Notes under the pieces: generated by a model | Database searches by the model: none | Told to the model about the DNA's origin: nothing | What the model saw: only the letters and a program-made list of their open reading frames with translations | Origin: Nocardia sp. SYP-A9097 | Lineage (GTDB): Bacteria; Actinomycetota; Actinomycetes; Mycobacteriales; Mycobacteriaceae | Direction of reading: 5' to 3' | Length of the DNA: 64,000 nucleotides | Assembly (NCBI RefSeq): GCF_009649815.1 | Contig: NZ_WJIC01000034.1 | Span: forward strand, 1 to 64,000 | Shown: positions 1 to 8,652 of the stretch, in pieces | How the letters are laid out: the number at the start of each line of letters is the position of its first letter | How positions within the stretch are numbered: position 1 is the first letter of the stretch | Position numbers and translations under genes: made by a program

Positions 1-937
1 CCGCAGCACGCTCGACCTCGGCCAAGCTCATCGTGATGACCGCCGCCACCGGCAGACCACGATGCTTACCCAACTGGCCGTCGTCGAGGTCGAAACGCAG
101 GAAACACAGCAACGCATCATGATTGCGTTGCGCGGCGGTACGAGTATCACGGCGGGCGGCGGCCTTCAACACCTCGAGGTCTTCGGCAGCCGCCGCGGTG
201 CACGGGCTTTCCCGATCCTGCGGATTGCACATACCGGGGCGCGCGAACTTGGCCAGCAACGGCGCCAACATCACCCGCAATTCGGGAGTAATCTCCCCGG
301 ACAACGGGGACATCCCATCCACCCGCTGCTTACCCAGAGTGATGCCCCGGAAGCGCTGGCGGTCCTTGTCCGTGGTCAGAGTCCCGTCGGGATCGATACG
401 GGCCATGATCTCCTCACCCAACCCCGGCAACACATCCGGACTGCCCTCGCGGGCATAGTCGGTCAGGATCCGCTCGGCGTTCTCCTTCTCCGCATCGGTC
501 GCGATCTCGGGCAGCCGCTTGATAATCCACGCGATCCGCCGCGCATGATCGACCGAGATCGCACCCTCCTCCTGCGCCAACGCGACATACGGCAACGCCG
601 GACCCACATCCACACCCTGCAACGTCACCTGCGGCGACAACGTCTCCGCCGCCCGCACCCGCGCCAACGCATCAGCGTGACTCAACCGCAGAGTCCGCTC
701 CAAATAGATCGACGTCTTCGAGAATCCCGCATTCTTAGCCAGCGACCGCCGCTCGGTATCAGCGATCAACCGATGCTTCACCGTTTCCAGTTGCCGCATC
801 GCACACTCGACCTCACCCATCATCTCCACGAATTCACCATCGGTGAGCGGATACAGGGATTCGGAAGCCAGGGTGCGCACCGCCGTGAGCAGCGCGTGCG
901 CGCCGTCCACGATTGCGGTCTCTCCCCTGAGATTCAT
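1..937 (-). CDS. DUF222 / 13E12-repeat family protein, N-terminal part (runs off the window)
   Basis: The reverse strand is open from an ATG at 937 to the window edge, giving about 312 residues without a stop. The start reads MNLRGETAIVDG and the rest is the helical, Arg/Ala/Leu-rich DUF222 region of the 13E12 REP family, with features such as the KHRLIADTERRSLAKNAGFSK stretch and a PELRVMLAPLLAKFARPGMCNP segment. Family members normally end in an HNH nuclease domain, which would lie outside this window. Function of the family is unsettled; many copies occur per genome in mycobacteria and relatives. The ATG lies only 6 bp from a perfect inverted repeat, so the mRNA is probably nearly leaderless. 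The + strand open frame over this region is a shadow. Confidence 0.8.
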   Translation of the reverse strand, partial: MNLRGETAIVDGAHALLTAVRTLASESLYPLTDGEFVEMMGEVECAMRQLETVKHRLIADTERRSLAKNAGFSKTSIYLERTLRLSHADALARVRAAETLSPQVTLQGVDVGPALPYVALAQEEGAISVDHARRIAWIIKRLPEIATDAEKENAERILTDYAREGSPDVLPGLGEEIMARIDPDGTLTTDKDRQRFRGITLGKQRVDGMSPLSGEITPELRVMLAPLLAKFARPGMCNPQDRESPCTAAAAEDLEVLKAAARRDTRTAAQRNHDALLCFLRFDLDDGQLGKHRGLPVAAVITMSLAEVERAA

Positions 938-942
938 ACCTT

Positions 943-962
943 TATTCTACCGTGATAGAATA
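943..962. promoter_or_regulatory. Inverted repeat at the promoter of the 13E12 gene
   Basis: TATTCTA-CCGTGA-TAGAATA is a perfect 7-bp inverted repeat ending 6 bp upstream of the 13E12 start codon. A related half, TTCTATTGTGATA, recurs at 979-991. The AT-rich block stands out from its surroundings and probably carries the promoter and an operator. Confidence 0.5.
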
Positions 963-1012
963 GACCACGAAAGGCGAATTCTATTGTGATACACGCCTTT
1001 TCAAATAAGGAT

Positions 1013-2452
1013 TCATGCAGGAAATAACGGGCTGACCCATTTGCTGCACAGCCATTTTCCATCCACGTAATCCATCGACATCGTAATGTTCTGATGCTCC
1101 GTGGTGTCGGCTTTGCCCTTGGTCGAATTTACCTGGGTTACGTCGACTGCCATCTCGTAGTGGGTTGTGTTGCCGGAGGTGACTGCGCACTTGGCGTCTG
1201 TTCCTCGTGTGTGTTCGGCGCCCGTTTCCAGCAGTAGCCGGATCGCTGGAAGCAGCTGTTGCGCTTGGGTTTTCCAGGTTCCGGTCGCGCCGTTCACGAC
1301 GTTCGTCTGCCACCCGTCGCCGTCGTTGTAGTCGTAGGTGGTCATCAGGATCCCGTAGTCGCATGCCGCTTTGATCGCGGCATCGCGTGAAGCGTCCGAA
1401 GGTGCGACGCCGCCGGGGGTGGCGGCGTTCGGGACCGACCCGGCTCCGATGGTGAATTTCAATGCGCCGCTGCCGAATCCGGCTCCGACGCCAGCCACGA
1501 TGATCGCCGCCACCACCGCGGCGAGGATGAGGCGTTTCCGTCCCCGCCTACGAGGCACAGGGACGGAGACGGGCGCGGGGACTGGAGTCGAGGGTGCGTC
1601 CCAGCGTTTTGTGGGCTCCAGGCTCGCTCGCACCGCCGCTGCCGCGAATTCCCCACAGCTGGCGTATCGCTGGTCCCGATCCTTGGCCATGGCCCGCGCG
1701 ATGACCTCGTCGAACGCCACCGGCACACTCGGATTCTGCTCACTCGGCTGCGGAATCCGGCCATTGAGATGCCCGTTCACCAGCTGCGCGGTGCTCCCGC
1801 CCGGATACGGCAGCTCGCCGGTGAGCATGTGGTACAGCGTGCAGCCGAGCGCATACACATCCGAGCGCTGGTCCATATCCGTGCGCAGCTCGAACTGCTC
1901 CGGTGACGCGTACTGGAAACTCGCGTACATCTCCCCCGTGCGTGTCAGCGCGCTCGTCTGGTCCAGCGCCTTCGCAATCCCGAAGTCCGCCAGGAAAACC
2001 CGCTGTTCCGGCCCCCATGCCAGCAGAATATTGGCGGGCTTCACATCTCGGTGCAGCACTCCGGCGCGATGCGCGTGGTCCAGCGCCCGTGCGGTCTCGC
2101 CCAGAATCCGTACCGCGTGATCCGGTCGCAGCGGCCCGTCGCGCAGTACCGCCGCCACATCGGTACCTTCGATGTACTGCATGGCCATCCACAGCCGGTC
2201 TTCGGTGCGGCCGCGCGCGTAAACCGCGACGATATTCGGATGGGCCAGGCGCGCAGCCGTATCCGCCTCGCGCAGGAACCTTGCCCGGACCTCCGCATCA
2301 TCGGCGACCGCGGGGCTCAGCAGCTTCAATGCCACCTGGCGCGGCAGGTCGCGGTCCCGGGCGAGGTACACCTCACCCATTCCGCCGACCCCGAGCAGCC
2401 GCTCGATCAGATAGCCCGCGAATGTCTGCCCCTGCGCGAGTGTCCTCGCCAC
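1013..2452 (-). CDS. Membrane-anchored serine/threonine protein kinase (PknH/PknF-like)
   Basis: This is a 479-residue Hanks-type kinase. Residues 10-275 hold the kinase domain: Gly-rich loop GVGGMG (21-26), Lys43, catalytic loop HRDVKPAN (134-141), DFG (156-158) and an activation loop with Ser/Thr around 166-172. A Pro-rich juxtamembrane linker (285-300) and basic stop-transfer residues precede one membrane helix (about 307-325). The remaining 150 residues would be outside the cell. They include several Cys and resemble the small extracellular sensor modules of PknH-like kinases, but no ligand can be inferred. The gene is monocistronic, with about 75 bp to the divergent 13E12 gene. Confidence 0.88.
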   Translation of the reverse strand: MARTLAQGQTFAGYLIERLLGVGGMGEVYLARDRDLPRQVALKLLSPAVADDAEVRARFLREADTAARLAHPNIVAVYARGRTEDRLWMAMQYIEGTDVAAVLRDGPLRPDHAVRILGETARALDHAHRAGVLHRDVKPANILLAWGPEQRVFLADFGIAKALDQTSALTRTGEMYASFQYASPEQFELRTDMDQRSDVYALGCTLYHMLTGELPYPGGSTAQLVNGHLNGRIPQPSEQNPSVPVAFDEVIARAMAKDRDQRYASCGEFAAAAVRASLEPTKRWDAPSTPVPAPVSVPVPRRRGRKRLILAAVVAAIIVAGVGAGFGSGALKFTIGAGSVPNAATPGGVAPSDASRDAAIKAACDYGILMTTYDYNDGDGWQTNVVNGATGTWKTQAQQLLPAIRLLLETGAEHTRGTDAKCAVTSGNTTHYEMAVDVTQVNSTKGKADTTEHQNITMSMDYVDGKWLCSKWVSPLFPA

Positions 2453-2602
2453 GACCTCACTACCTCCGACCGGCTACATACTGCCGACCACCGTAACGCA
2501 CGCGCGGGACGCGCTCCGCGCCAACAGCCTTTAGACTTGCGCTGCACGGGCGTCGGGGCCTCGACCGCGGTAATTCAGGGGACAACCCGGGGGTGAGACG
2601 CC

Positions 2603-3214
2603 ATGGATGAGTCTTTCAGCAGTGAGCAGCGACCTGCCGCGCAGAGCGTTATCGCCGTCGTGGGGCGGCTCGCGCCGGAGAAAGGCCAGGACCTGTTCCT
2701 GCGCGCGCTCGCGGGGGTGGCGGTTCTGCCTCGCGAGGTCTTCCTGATCGGCGGACTACATCCTGGCGACGAGGAGTATCTCGGCGAGCTGCAATTGCAC
2801 ACCACGGCATTGGATCTGCCGGTCACCTTTACCGGGCGGGTCGAGGATCTGGAACCCTATCTGCGCCATGCCGATACCCTCGTGCAGTGCTCATTGCGCC
2901 CGGAGCCGTTCCGCCGGGTGGTCTGGGAGGGGATGCGGGCCGGGTGCGCGGTGATCGCGACCCGCCCACGCGGTATCGAGCAGATTATCGAACCGGGCGT
3001 CAACGGCCTGCTGGTCGAGCCGGGTGATCGCGCCCAATTGACGCGCGCCCTGGACACTCTCATCACGGATCAGGAGCTGCGCAGCAAGTTCGCCGACGCG
3101 GCCCGCATTCGCGCCGCCGACTTCGAGATCAACGAATCCGCCCGCACGGTCACCCTGTCCACGCCCACACTGAGCGAAACCCGTTGGCGCGCAGCAGGAG
3201 GAACATATGCCTGA
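2603..3214 (+). CDS. Stand-alone C-terminal domain of a GT4-type glycosyltransferase
   Basis: This 203-residue protein starts almost directly at the first strand of the donor-binding Rossmann half of GT-B enzymes (VIAVVGRLAPEKGQDL, residues 16-31). It contains the usual EPFRRVVWEGMRAGCAVIAT and VNGLLVEPGD elements that contact the nucleotide-sugar. The acceptor-binding N-terminal half, normally about 170 residues, is absent, and the 150 bp upstream do not encode it. It may be a truncated relic or a subunit that works with a partner. A GGGGGTGAG ribosome site precedes the ATG, and a TAGACT -10-like box lies near 2533. It overlaps the next gene by 8 bp, so the two are coupled. Confidence 0.75.
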   Translation: MDESFSSEQRPAAQSVIAVVGRLAPEKGQDLFLRALAGVAVLPREVFLIGGLHPGDEEYLGELQLHTTALDLPVTFTGRVEDLEPYLRHADTLVQCSLRPEPFRRVVWEGMRAGCAVIATRPRGIEQIIEPGVNGLLVEPGDRAQLTRALDTLITDQELRSKFADAARIRAADFEINESARTVTLSTPTLSETRWRAAGGTYA

Positions 3215-4541
3215 ATTCACCCGCAGCAACGAGATCCAGGACCGCCTACACGAGTTGGTGCCGGGCGGGGCACACACCTACGCGCGCGGAGCGGACCAGT
3301 ATCCGGAGTTCAAAGCGCCGATTCTGGTGCGCGGGTACGGAGCTCGGGTGTGGGACTGCGATGGGAACGAGTACGTCGAGTACGGGATGGGTTTGCGGTC
3401 GGTGACCCTGGGGCACGGGTATCCACCGGTGGTGGACGCCGTGGCTCGCACCATCGCGCACGGTGTCAACTTCTCCCGGCCCACCGAACTGGAATTGCTT
3501 GCGGCACAGGATTTCCTGAGCCTGGTGCCCAATGCCGACATGGTGAAGTTCGCCAAGAACGGCTCGGACACCACCACGGCGGCGGTGCGCTTGGCGCGGG
3601 CGGCCACCGGGCGCGAGACCGTCGTGGTCTGTGATCAGCCGTTCTTCTCCGTGGACGACTGGTTCATCGGCGGCACCGAAATGAACGCGGGCATACCGGA
3701 ATCGCCCACCATCACCTTCCGCTACAACGATCTCGGCTCGCTCGCGGAGGTCCTCGAATCCGAGGAGGTCGCGTGCGTGGTCATGGAGCAGGCCACCAGC
3801 CTGGCCGAACCGGCGCTCGGATTCCTGGAAGGTGTTCGCGCCCTGTGTGATCGGCATGGCGCGCTGCTCGTCTTCGACGAGATGATCACCGGTTTTCGCT
3901 GGTCTCTCGGTGGCGCACAACAGCTTTACGGCGTCCGGCCGGATCTGTCCTGCTGGGGCAAGGCCATGGGTAATGGGTTCCCGCTCTCCGCGCTCGCCGG
4001 TAAGCGCGAGTACATGGAGCTGGGCGGGTTGCGCACCGATGCCGATCGGGTCTTCCTGCTCTCCACCACGCACGGCCCGGAAACTGCCTCGCTGGCGGCT
4101 TTTCGCGCGGTCGTCGAGGCGTATCGCAGTACCGATCCCATCGAGCGGATGGAGCATGCGGGCCGCCGCCTCGCCGAGGGCGTGAATGCCGTCGCCGCGG
4201 AGATGGGTATCGCGGATCATCTTCAGGTGCGGGGGCGGGCCTCGTGTCTGGTGTTCCTCACCAAGGATCCGGAGGGCAAGCCCTCGCAGCCCTATCGCAC
4301 GCTCTTCCTGCAGGAGCTGCTGGAGCGCGGTGTGCTCGGTCAGTCCTTCGTGACCTCGGCGGCGCACACCGATGCCGATATCGATCACACCATCGCGGCC
4401 TGCCGGGAAGCCGCGCTGATCTATCGAAAAGCACTGGAGCACGGCTCCGTCGAGGGTTTCCTGACCGGCCGCCCGGTGGCTCCGGCGCTGCGGCGCAATG
4501 CCGCTCCGCGCCGACTTCCTGACATACCAACGCGTCGGTAG
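3207..4541 (+). CDS. Class III PLP aminotransferase, glutamate-1-semialdehyde aminomutase type
   Basis: This 444-residue fold-type I PLP enzyme resembles glutamate-1-semialdehyde 2,1-aminomutase. Visible elements are the N-terminal LVPGGAHTYARGADQYP segment, KNGSDTTTAAVRLAR (117-131) for PLP phosphate binding, FDEMITGFR (223-231) with the ring-binding Asp, and the Schiff-base Lys252 in CWGKAMGNGFP. It is probably not the housekeeping HemL: it sits in a small operon with a glycosyltransferase domain, an SDR and an amidohydrolase. Substrates such as amino-sugars or keto-sugars are as plausible as GSA. The start ATG has AGGAGG about 6 bp upstream, inside the end of the preceding gene. Confidence 0.85.
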   Translation: MPEFTRSNEIQDRLHELVPGGAHTYARGADQYPEFKAPILVRGYGARVWDCDGNEYVEYGMGLRSVTLGHGYPPVVDAVARTIAHGVNFSRPTELELLAAQDFLSLVPNADMVKFAKNGSDTTTAAVRLARAATGRETVVVCDQPFFSVDDWFIGGTEMNAGIPESPTITFRYNDLGSLAEVLESEEVACVVMEQATSLAEPALGFLEGVRALCDRHGALLVFDEMITGFRWSLGGAQQLYGVRPDLSCWGKAMGNGFPLSALAGKREYMELGGLRTDADRVFLLSTTHGPETASLAAFRAVVEAYRSTDPIERMEHAGRRLAEGVNAVAAEMGIADHLQVRGRASCLVFLTKDPEGKPSQPYRTLFLQELLERGVLGQSFVTSAAHTDADIDHTIAACREAALIYRKALEHGSVEGFLTGRPVAPALRRNAAPRRLPDIPTRR

Positions 4542-4632
4542 GTTCTCGGCGGCAGGATTTCGCTCGAATTGCCGAAGTTGTATCGCAAATCTCGCGCTGA
4601 ACGACTATTCATGGATTGCGAGGGATTCATGG

Positions 4633-5388
4633 ATGACGGGTGAGGCAGTGGGTGAAAGCGACAGCGCGACGGGCGCTCTCGTAACGGGCGGTGCGGGCGA
4701 TATCGGCAGCGCGGTGGTGCGGCGGCTCGCGGCGACGGGCCGCGAGGTGGTGATCGCGGATGTCGATCTCGCGGCCGCCGCCGAGCTCGCGGCCGAGCTG
4801 GGGCCGAAAGCGGTTGCGCTGCACCTGGATCTGACCGATCCGGCGAGTATCGAGGCGGCGGCGCACGCGGTGCGCGGGAGTATCTCGGCGCTGGTGCAGT
4901 GCGCGGGCGCGGCCATTGTGGAGCCGTTCCTGGACAGCACCGTCGCGCACTGGGACCTCATGCACCAGGTGAATCTGCGCGGGCCGATGCAGTTGACCCA
5001 GCACCTGCTTCCGGCGCTGCAGGAAGCCGAGGGCGCACGCATCGTCTTCGTCTCCTCCGATGGCGCACGGGCGGGCGCGGCGGGTGAATCCGCCTATGCC
5101 GCCTCGAAATCCGGGCTCTTCGGGTTCGCCAAATCCCTGGCCCGCGAGGTCGCCCGGCACGAGGTCACCGTGAATGTGGTCTGCCCGGGCCCCATCGAGG
5201 GCCGCATGGTGGCGCGCACCATGGAACACCACAGCGGCAATCTCGAAGCCCTGCGCAAGGCCATCCCCATGAAACGCCTGGGCCGGCCGGACGAGGTCGC
5301 CGCCCTCATCACCTGGCTGGCGAGCCCGGAAGCCAGTTATCTCACCGGCCAGCTGATCAGCGTCAGCGGCGGCATCACCATGCAGTGA
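4633..5388 (+). CDS. Short-chain dehydrogenase/reductase
   Basis: This is a 251-residue classical SDR. The NAD(P)-binding motif TGGAGDIG lies at residues 18-25, the catalytic Ser in VSSDGARAG, and YAASK at 155-159. The C-terminal LTGQLISVSGG is typical of the FabG-like group. The acidic VIADVD after strand 2 suggests NAD rather than NADP. The frame is open further upstream, but the ATG at 4633 is preferred because it has AGGGA about 8 bp upstream and begins just before the dinucleotide-binding fold. The gene lies between the aminotransferase and an amidohydrolase, and the 13-bp gap to the latter supports a single transcript. Confidence 0.85.
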   Translation: MTGEAVGESDSATGALVTGGAGDIGSAVVRRLAATGREVVIADVDLAAAAELAAELGPKAVALHLDLTDPASIEAAAHAVRGSISALVQCAGAAIVEPFLDSTVAHWDLMHQVNLRGPMQLTQHLLPALQEAEGARIVFVSSDGARAGAAGESAYAASKSGLFGFAKSLAREVARHEVTVNVVCPGPIEGRMVARTMEHHSGNLEALRKAIPMKRLGRPDEVAALITWLASPEASYLTGQLISVSGGITMQ

Positions 5389-5401
5389 AGGAGACGCCAC
5401 C

Positions 5402-6262
5402 ATGCCCACCATCCCCATAGTCGACGCGCACCTGCACCTGTGGCACACCAGCGCGCACGACTGGTACCCCCGGCTGCGCGAGTTCGGCGCGGCCGGCGGC
5501 AGACCCGAAGTGGCCGACGACTTCCTGCTCGCGGACTACGACCTGGCGGCCGGCACCGAAGTGGCGGGGCTGGTACATGTCTCGGCCACCACCGCACCGC
5601 ACACCTATCTGGCCGAGGGTCGCTGGATCGACGGGATCGCGGCGACGGCGGGACGGCCGGTGGCCATTGTCGGAACCGTGGATGTGACGCTGCCCAAAGC
5701 GGATCTGCTGGCACACCTCGAACACCAGGCCGCGAGCCCGCGTTTCCGTGGACTGCGGGTCTACCAGGGCCTGTCCCCCAATACCCCCGCCGCCGAGACC
5801 ATCGCCGCCTGGCTGCAGGACCGCGACGCCGTCTTCGATCTGGTGGCGCATCCGTACGACATGCTCGACTGGATCGACTTCCTCGCCGGATATCCGAACC
5901 TGCGCGTGGTGCTCGAACATCTGGGACTACCCCAGGGGACAGCGCCCGAAGAGCGCACCGCCTGGCATAACGCGCTCTCCCTGGCCGCCAAGGAAACCCC
6001 GTGGCTGTGCAAACTCTCCGGACTGGGAATGATCTGCCCGGACCTGTCGTGGGACACCCTGGAGTACTGGCTCGAGTCAAGCGTCCAACTGTGGGGCTGG
6101 CGGCGGCTCATGTTCGGCTCGAATATGCCCATCGACACCATGGCGGGCAGCTACCGCGATCTACTGGCCACCGTCGATCACCTGGTCGGTACCGATGCCA
6201 CCGATCAGGAGACCGAATTCTTCTATCGCACAAACGCCTTCGACGCCTACCGACTGGGCTAG
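5402..6262 (+). CDS. Amidohydrolase family TIM-barrel metal-dependent hydrolase
   Basis: This 286-residue protein belongs to the amidohydrolase_2 group (lactonases, decarboxylases and related hydrolases). The metal-binding HxH is in VDAHLHLW (His10, His12). Further conserved residues are in VAHPYDMLDW, VLEHLGLP and the late Asp of FGSNMPID. The DWYPRLREFG segment near the N-terminus is common in sugar-acid lactonase relatives. It follows the SDR after 13 bp with AAGGAGA as ribosome site. An SDR oxidation followed by a lactonase step is a reasonable hypothesis for the pair, but the substrate is not visible from the sequence. Confidence 0.8.
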   Translation: MPTIPIVDAHLHLWHTSAHDWYPRLREFGAAGGRPEVADDFLLADYDLAAGTEVAGLVHVSATTAPHTYLAEGRWIDGIAATAGRPVAIVGTVDVTLPKADLLAHLEHQAASPRFRGLRVYQGLSPNTPAAETIAAWLQDRDAVFDLVAHPYDMLDWIDFLAGYPNLRVVLEHLGLPQGTAPEERTAWHNALSLAAKETPWLCKLSGLGMICPDLSWDTLEYWLESSVQLWGWRRLMFGSNMPIDTMAGSYRDLLATVDHLVGTDATDQETEFFYRTNAFDAYRLG

Positions 6263-6551
6263 TCGATAAGTCGTAAATGGAGTTCTCAACTGCATCCGGC
6301 GGTTACATCAAACCCGTTGTCACAGTTAAAAACTCGAATTTGCGGCCGGGTGACCAGTCCCACATGCCCGAAACCGCCGATTTGGTTGAAGGGTTTATGG
6401 GCGGCCCGTAAAGTTACTCACCAGTTAGGCACGATGGTGTTCCTACCTCGGCCCGACATTCTGCTAAGGGGTCGCATTCTCTCGTCCACATCCACCGACG
6501 CATGTCGGACGAACAACGTTGAGCACCAACAAGTTCGTAAAAGGAGGGGCG
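6263..6551 (+). promoter_or_regulatory. Intergenic region with promoter for the acyl-CoA reductase gene
   Basis: No gene is seen in this 289-bp gap. It is less GC-rich than its surroundings. A good sigma-A-like promoter is present: -35 TTGAAG at 6386-6391, a 17-bp spacer, and -10 TAAAGT at 6409-6414. This would give a leader of about 130 nt. AAGGAGGGG lies just before the ATG at 6552. Confidence 0.5.
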
Positions 6552-8582
6552 ATGGTTTCCTACATCGTGACGGGCGGCACCGGATTCCTCGGCCGACGCG
6601 TGGTCGCCGGACTACTCGAGCGCGACCCGCAGGCCGTGATCCACGCACTGGTGCGCGAGGCTTCGGTGGCCAAACTGCGTGAGATGGCACAGGGCTGGGG
6701 TGCCGCGGATCGGGTGTTCCCGCTGGTCGGCGACCTGACCGCGCCCGGACTCGGACTCCTGGACGTGGACGGCGAATTCGATGCCCCGCGCGCCGATCAT
6801 GTGATCCACCTCGGCGCGGTCTACGACATGACCGCCGACGAGGACAGCACCTACGCGGCCAATGTGCACGGCACCCGTGCGGTCGTCGCGCTCGCCACGA
6901 CGCTCGGCGCGGTACTGCATCATGTCTCCTCGGTCGCGGTCGCCGGTGATCACAAGGGCAAGTTCTTCGAGGACGATTTCAATCTGGGTCAGCGTCTCGA
7001 TTCGCCCTATCACCGCACCAAATTCGAGGCCGAGAAACTGGTTCGGGAGAGTCACGACCTGCGCTGGCGGGTGTATCGCCCGGCCATTGTGGTCGGCGAT
7101 TCGCGCACCGGCGAAATGGATAAGATCGACGGGCCGTACTACTTCTTCGCCGCCATCGCCGGACTCGCGGCGCTGCCCGCGGAACTGCGGGTGCCACTGC
7201 CGGATCTGGGCGCCACCAATATCGTGCCGGTGGATTATGTGGCCGCCGCCATGGTCGAGTTGATCACCAAGCCGGGTTTGATCGGCCGCACCTTCCATCT
7301 CACCAATCCCGAGCCGCAGCCGTTCGGACAGATCTACGCCGCGCTGGCGAAGGCCGCCGGCGCGCCGACCGGGATCGGGCCGGTGCCGGGTAGTCATACC
7401 GCACTGGCGGCTCTGGGCGGGCTGCCGGGCGTTCCGGCGGTGCGTGATTTCGTGCTGGAGCGCTTGGGGATTCCGGCCGAGGTCGCACCGCATACCGCGT
7501 TCGAATCCGCGTTCTCCTCGGACTTCACCCGGGCGCAGTTGCGCGGCACCGGCATCGAGGTGCCGAAGTTCGATACCTATGCCGGCAAGCTGTGGCGCTA
7601 CTGGGAGAACAATCTCGATCCGGATCGCGCGCGGCGCGGGCGGGAGAAGCTGGCGGGCCGGATCGTGCTCGTCACCGGATCCTCCGCCGGGATCGGGCTG
7701 GCCACCGCGCACGCCGTCGCCAAGCGTGGGGCCACCGTGCTGATGGTGGCGCGCACGCCCGAGGATATCGAGACCGCGGCCGCGCAGGTGCGCGCCGAAA
7801 GCGGTGCGGCACAGGCGTATACCTGCGATATCACCGATGAGAAGTCGGTGGAGCTGCTGGTCAAGCAGATGCTCGCCGATCACGGGCATGTCGACTTCGT
7901 GGTGAACAATGCCGGGCGGTCCATCCGCCGTTCGGTGCTCAACTCCACCGATCGCATGCACGACTTCGAACGGACCATGGCGGTCAACTACTTCGGCGCG
8001 GTGCGGTTGATCCTCGCGCTGCTGCCATCCATGCGCGAGCGCCGGTTCGGGCACTTCGTGAATATCTCCTCCATCGCGGTGCAGACCAAGCTGCCGCGCT
8101 TCGCCGCGTATGTAGCGAGCAAGTCGGCCCTGGACAACTTCAGTGAGATCGCCGCGGTCGAGAACGCCGACGCCGGAATCACTTTCACCTCGGTGCGGAT
8201 GCCGCTGGTGCGTACCGCGATGATCGCGCCGACGGATCTGTACAAGTCCATTCCGGTGCACTCGCCGGAGCAGGCCGCCGATATCGTGGTGCGAGCGCTC
8301 GAGCATCGGCCCAGCCGAATCGATACGCCCATCGGCACTTTCGCGCAGCTGGTGGATACGGTGATGCCGTCGGTGAAGCGGGCGATTCTGTCGCAGGGGT
8401 TCCGGATGTTCGGAGAGTCCAAGGCCGCCGAGCCCGATCGTGCGGCGGGCACCGAAAACAATGCCGACAAGCCGGAATCCTGGAGTCCGCTGCTGGCGCT
8501 CGCGCCGATTGTCCAGCCGCTCATGGGTCTGCCCGGTCCGGCGGCACGGATCGCCAATACGATTCCCGGGTTGAACTGGTAA
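6552..8582 (+). CDS. Two-domain fatty acyl-CoA reductase (extended SDR + classical SDR fusion)
   Basis: This 676-residue fusion matches the architecture of mycobacterial AcrA1/FCR1 (Rv3391). The N-terminal extended-SDR half has GGTGFLG at 8-14 and a YHRTK active-site motif. It would reduce an acyl-CoA or activated acyl chain. The C-terminal classical SDR has TGSSAGIG at 375-382 and YVASK at 520-524. FCR enzymes supply fatty alcohol for wax esters, and a WS/DGAT gene follows 1 kb downstream. A perfect AAGGAGG precedes the ATG at 6552; an upstream in-frame GTG/TTG region adds only unconserved residues. A 15-bp-stem terminator follows. Confidence 0.88.
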   Translation: MVSYIVTGGTGFLGRRVVAGLLERDPQAVIHALVREASVAKLREMAQGWGAADRVFPLVGDLTAPGLGLLDVDGEFDAPRADHVIHLGAVYDMTADEDSTYAANVHGTRAVVALATTLGAVLHHVSSVAVAGDHKGKFFEDDFNLGQRLDSPYHRTKFEAEKLVRESHDLRWRVYRPAIVVGDSRTGEMDKIDGPYYFFAAIAGLAALPAELRVPLPDLGATNIVPVDYVAAAMVELITKPGLIGRTFHLTNPEPQPFGQIYAALAKAAGAPTGIGPVPGSHTALAALGGLPGVPAVRDFVLERLGIPAEVAPHTAFESAFSSDFTRAQLRGTGIEVPKFDTYAGKLWRYWENNLDPDRARRGREKLAGRIVLVTGSSAGIGLATAHAVAKRGATVLMVARTPEDIETAAAQVRAESGAAQAYTCDITDEKSVELLVKQMLADHGHVDFVVNNAGRSIRRSVLNSTDRMHDFERTMAVNYFGAVRLILALLPSMRERRFGHFVNISSIAVQTKLPRFAAYVASKSALDNFSEIAAVENADAGITFTSVRMPLVRTAMIAPTDLYKSIPVHSPEQAADIVVRALEHRPSRIDTPIGTFAQLVDTVMPSVKRAILSQGFRMFGESKAAEPDRAAGTENNADKPESWSPLLALAPIVQPLMGLPGPAARIANTIPGLNW

Positions 8583-8602
8583 TCGACTACGGCACACAGT
8601 GA

Positions 8603-8635
8603 TTCGGCCCGGTGAGCAATGCTCACCGGGCCGAA
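8603..8635. terminator. Bidirectional hairpin terminator
   Basis: A perfect 15-bp stem (arm TTCGGCCCGGTGAGC, loop AAT) sits between the convergent acyl-CoA reductase and cutinase genes. No long T-run follows on either strand. Confidence 0.75.
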
Positions 8636-8652
8636 CCCTTATCCCTCGGGAC

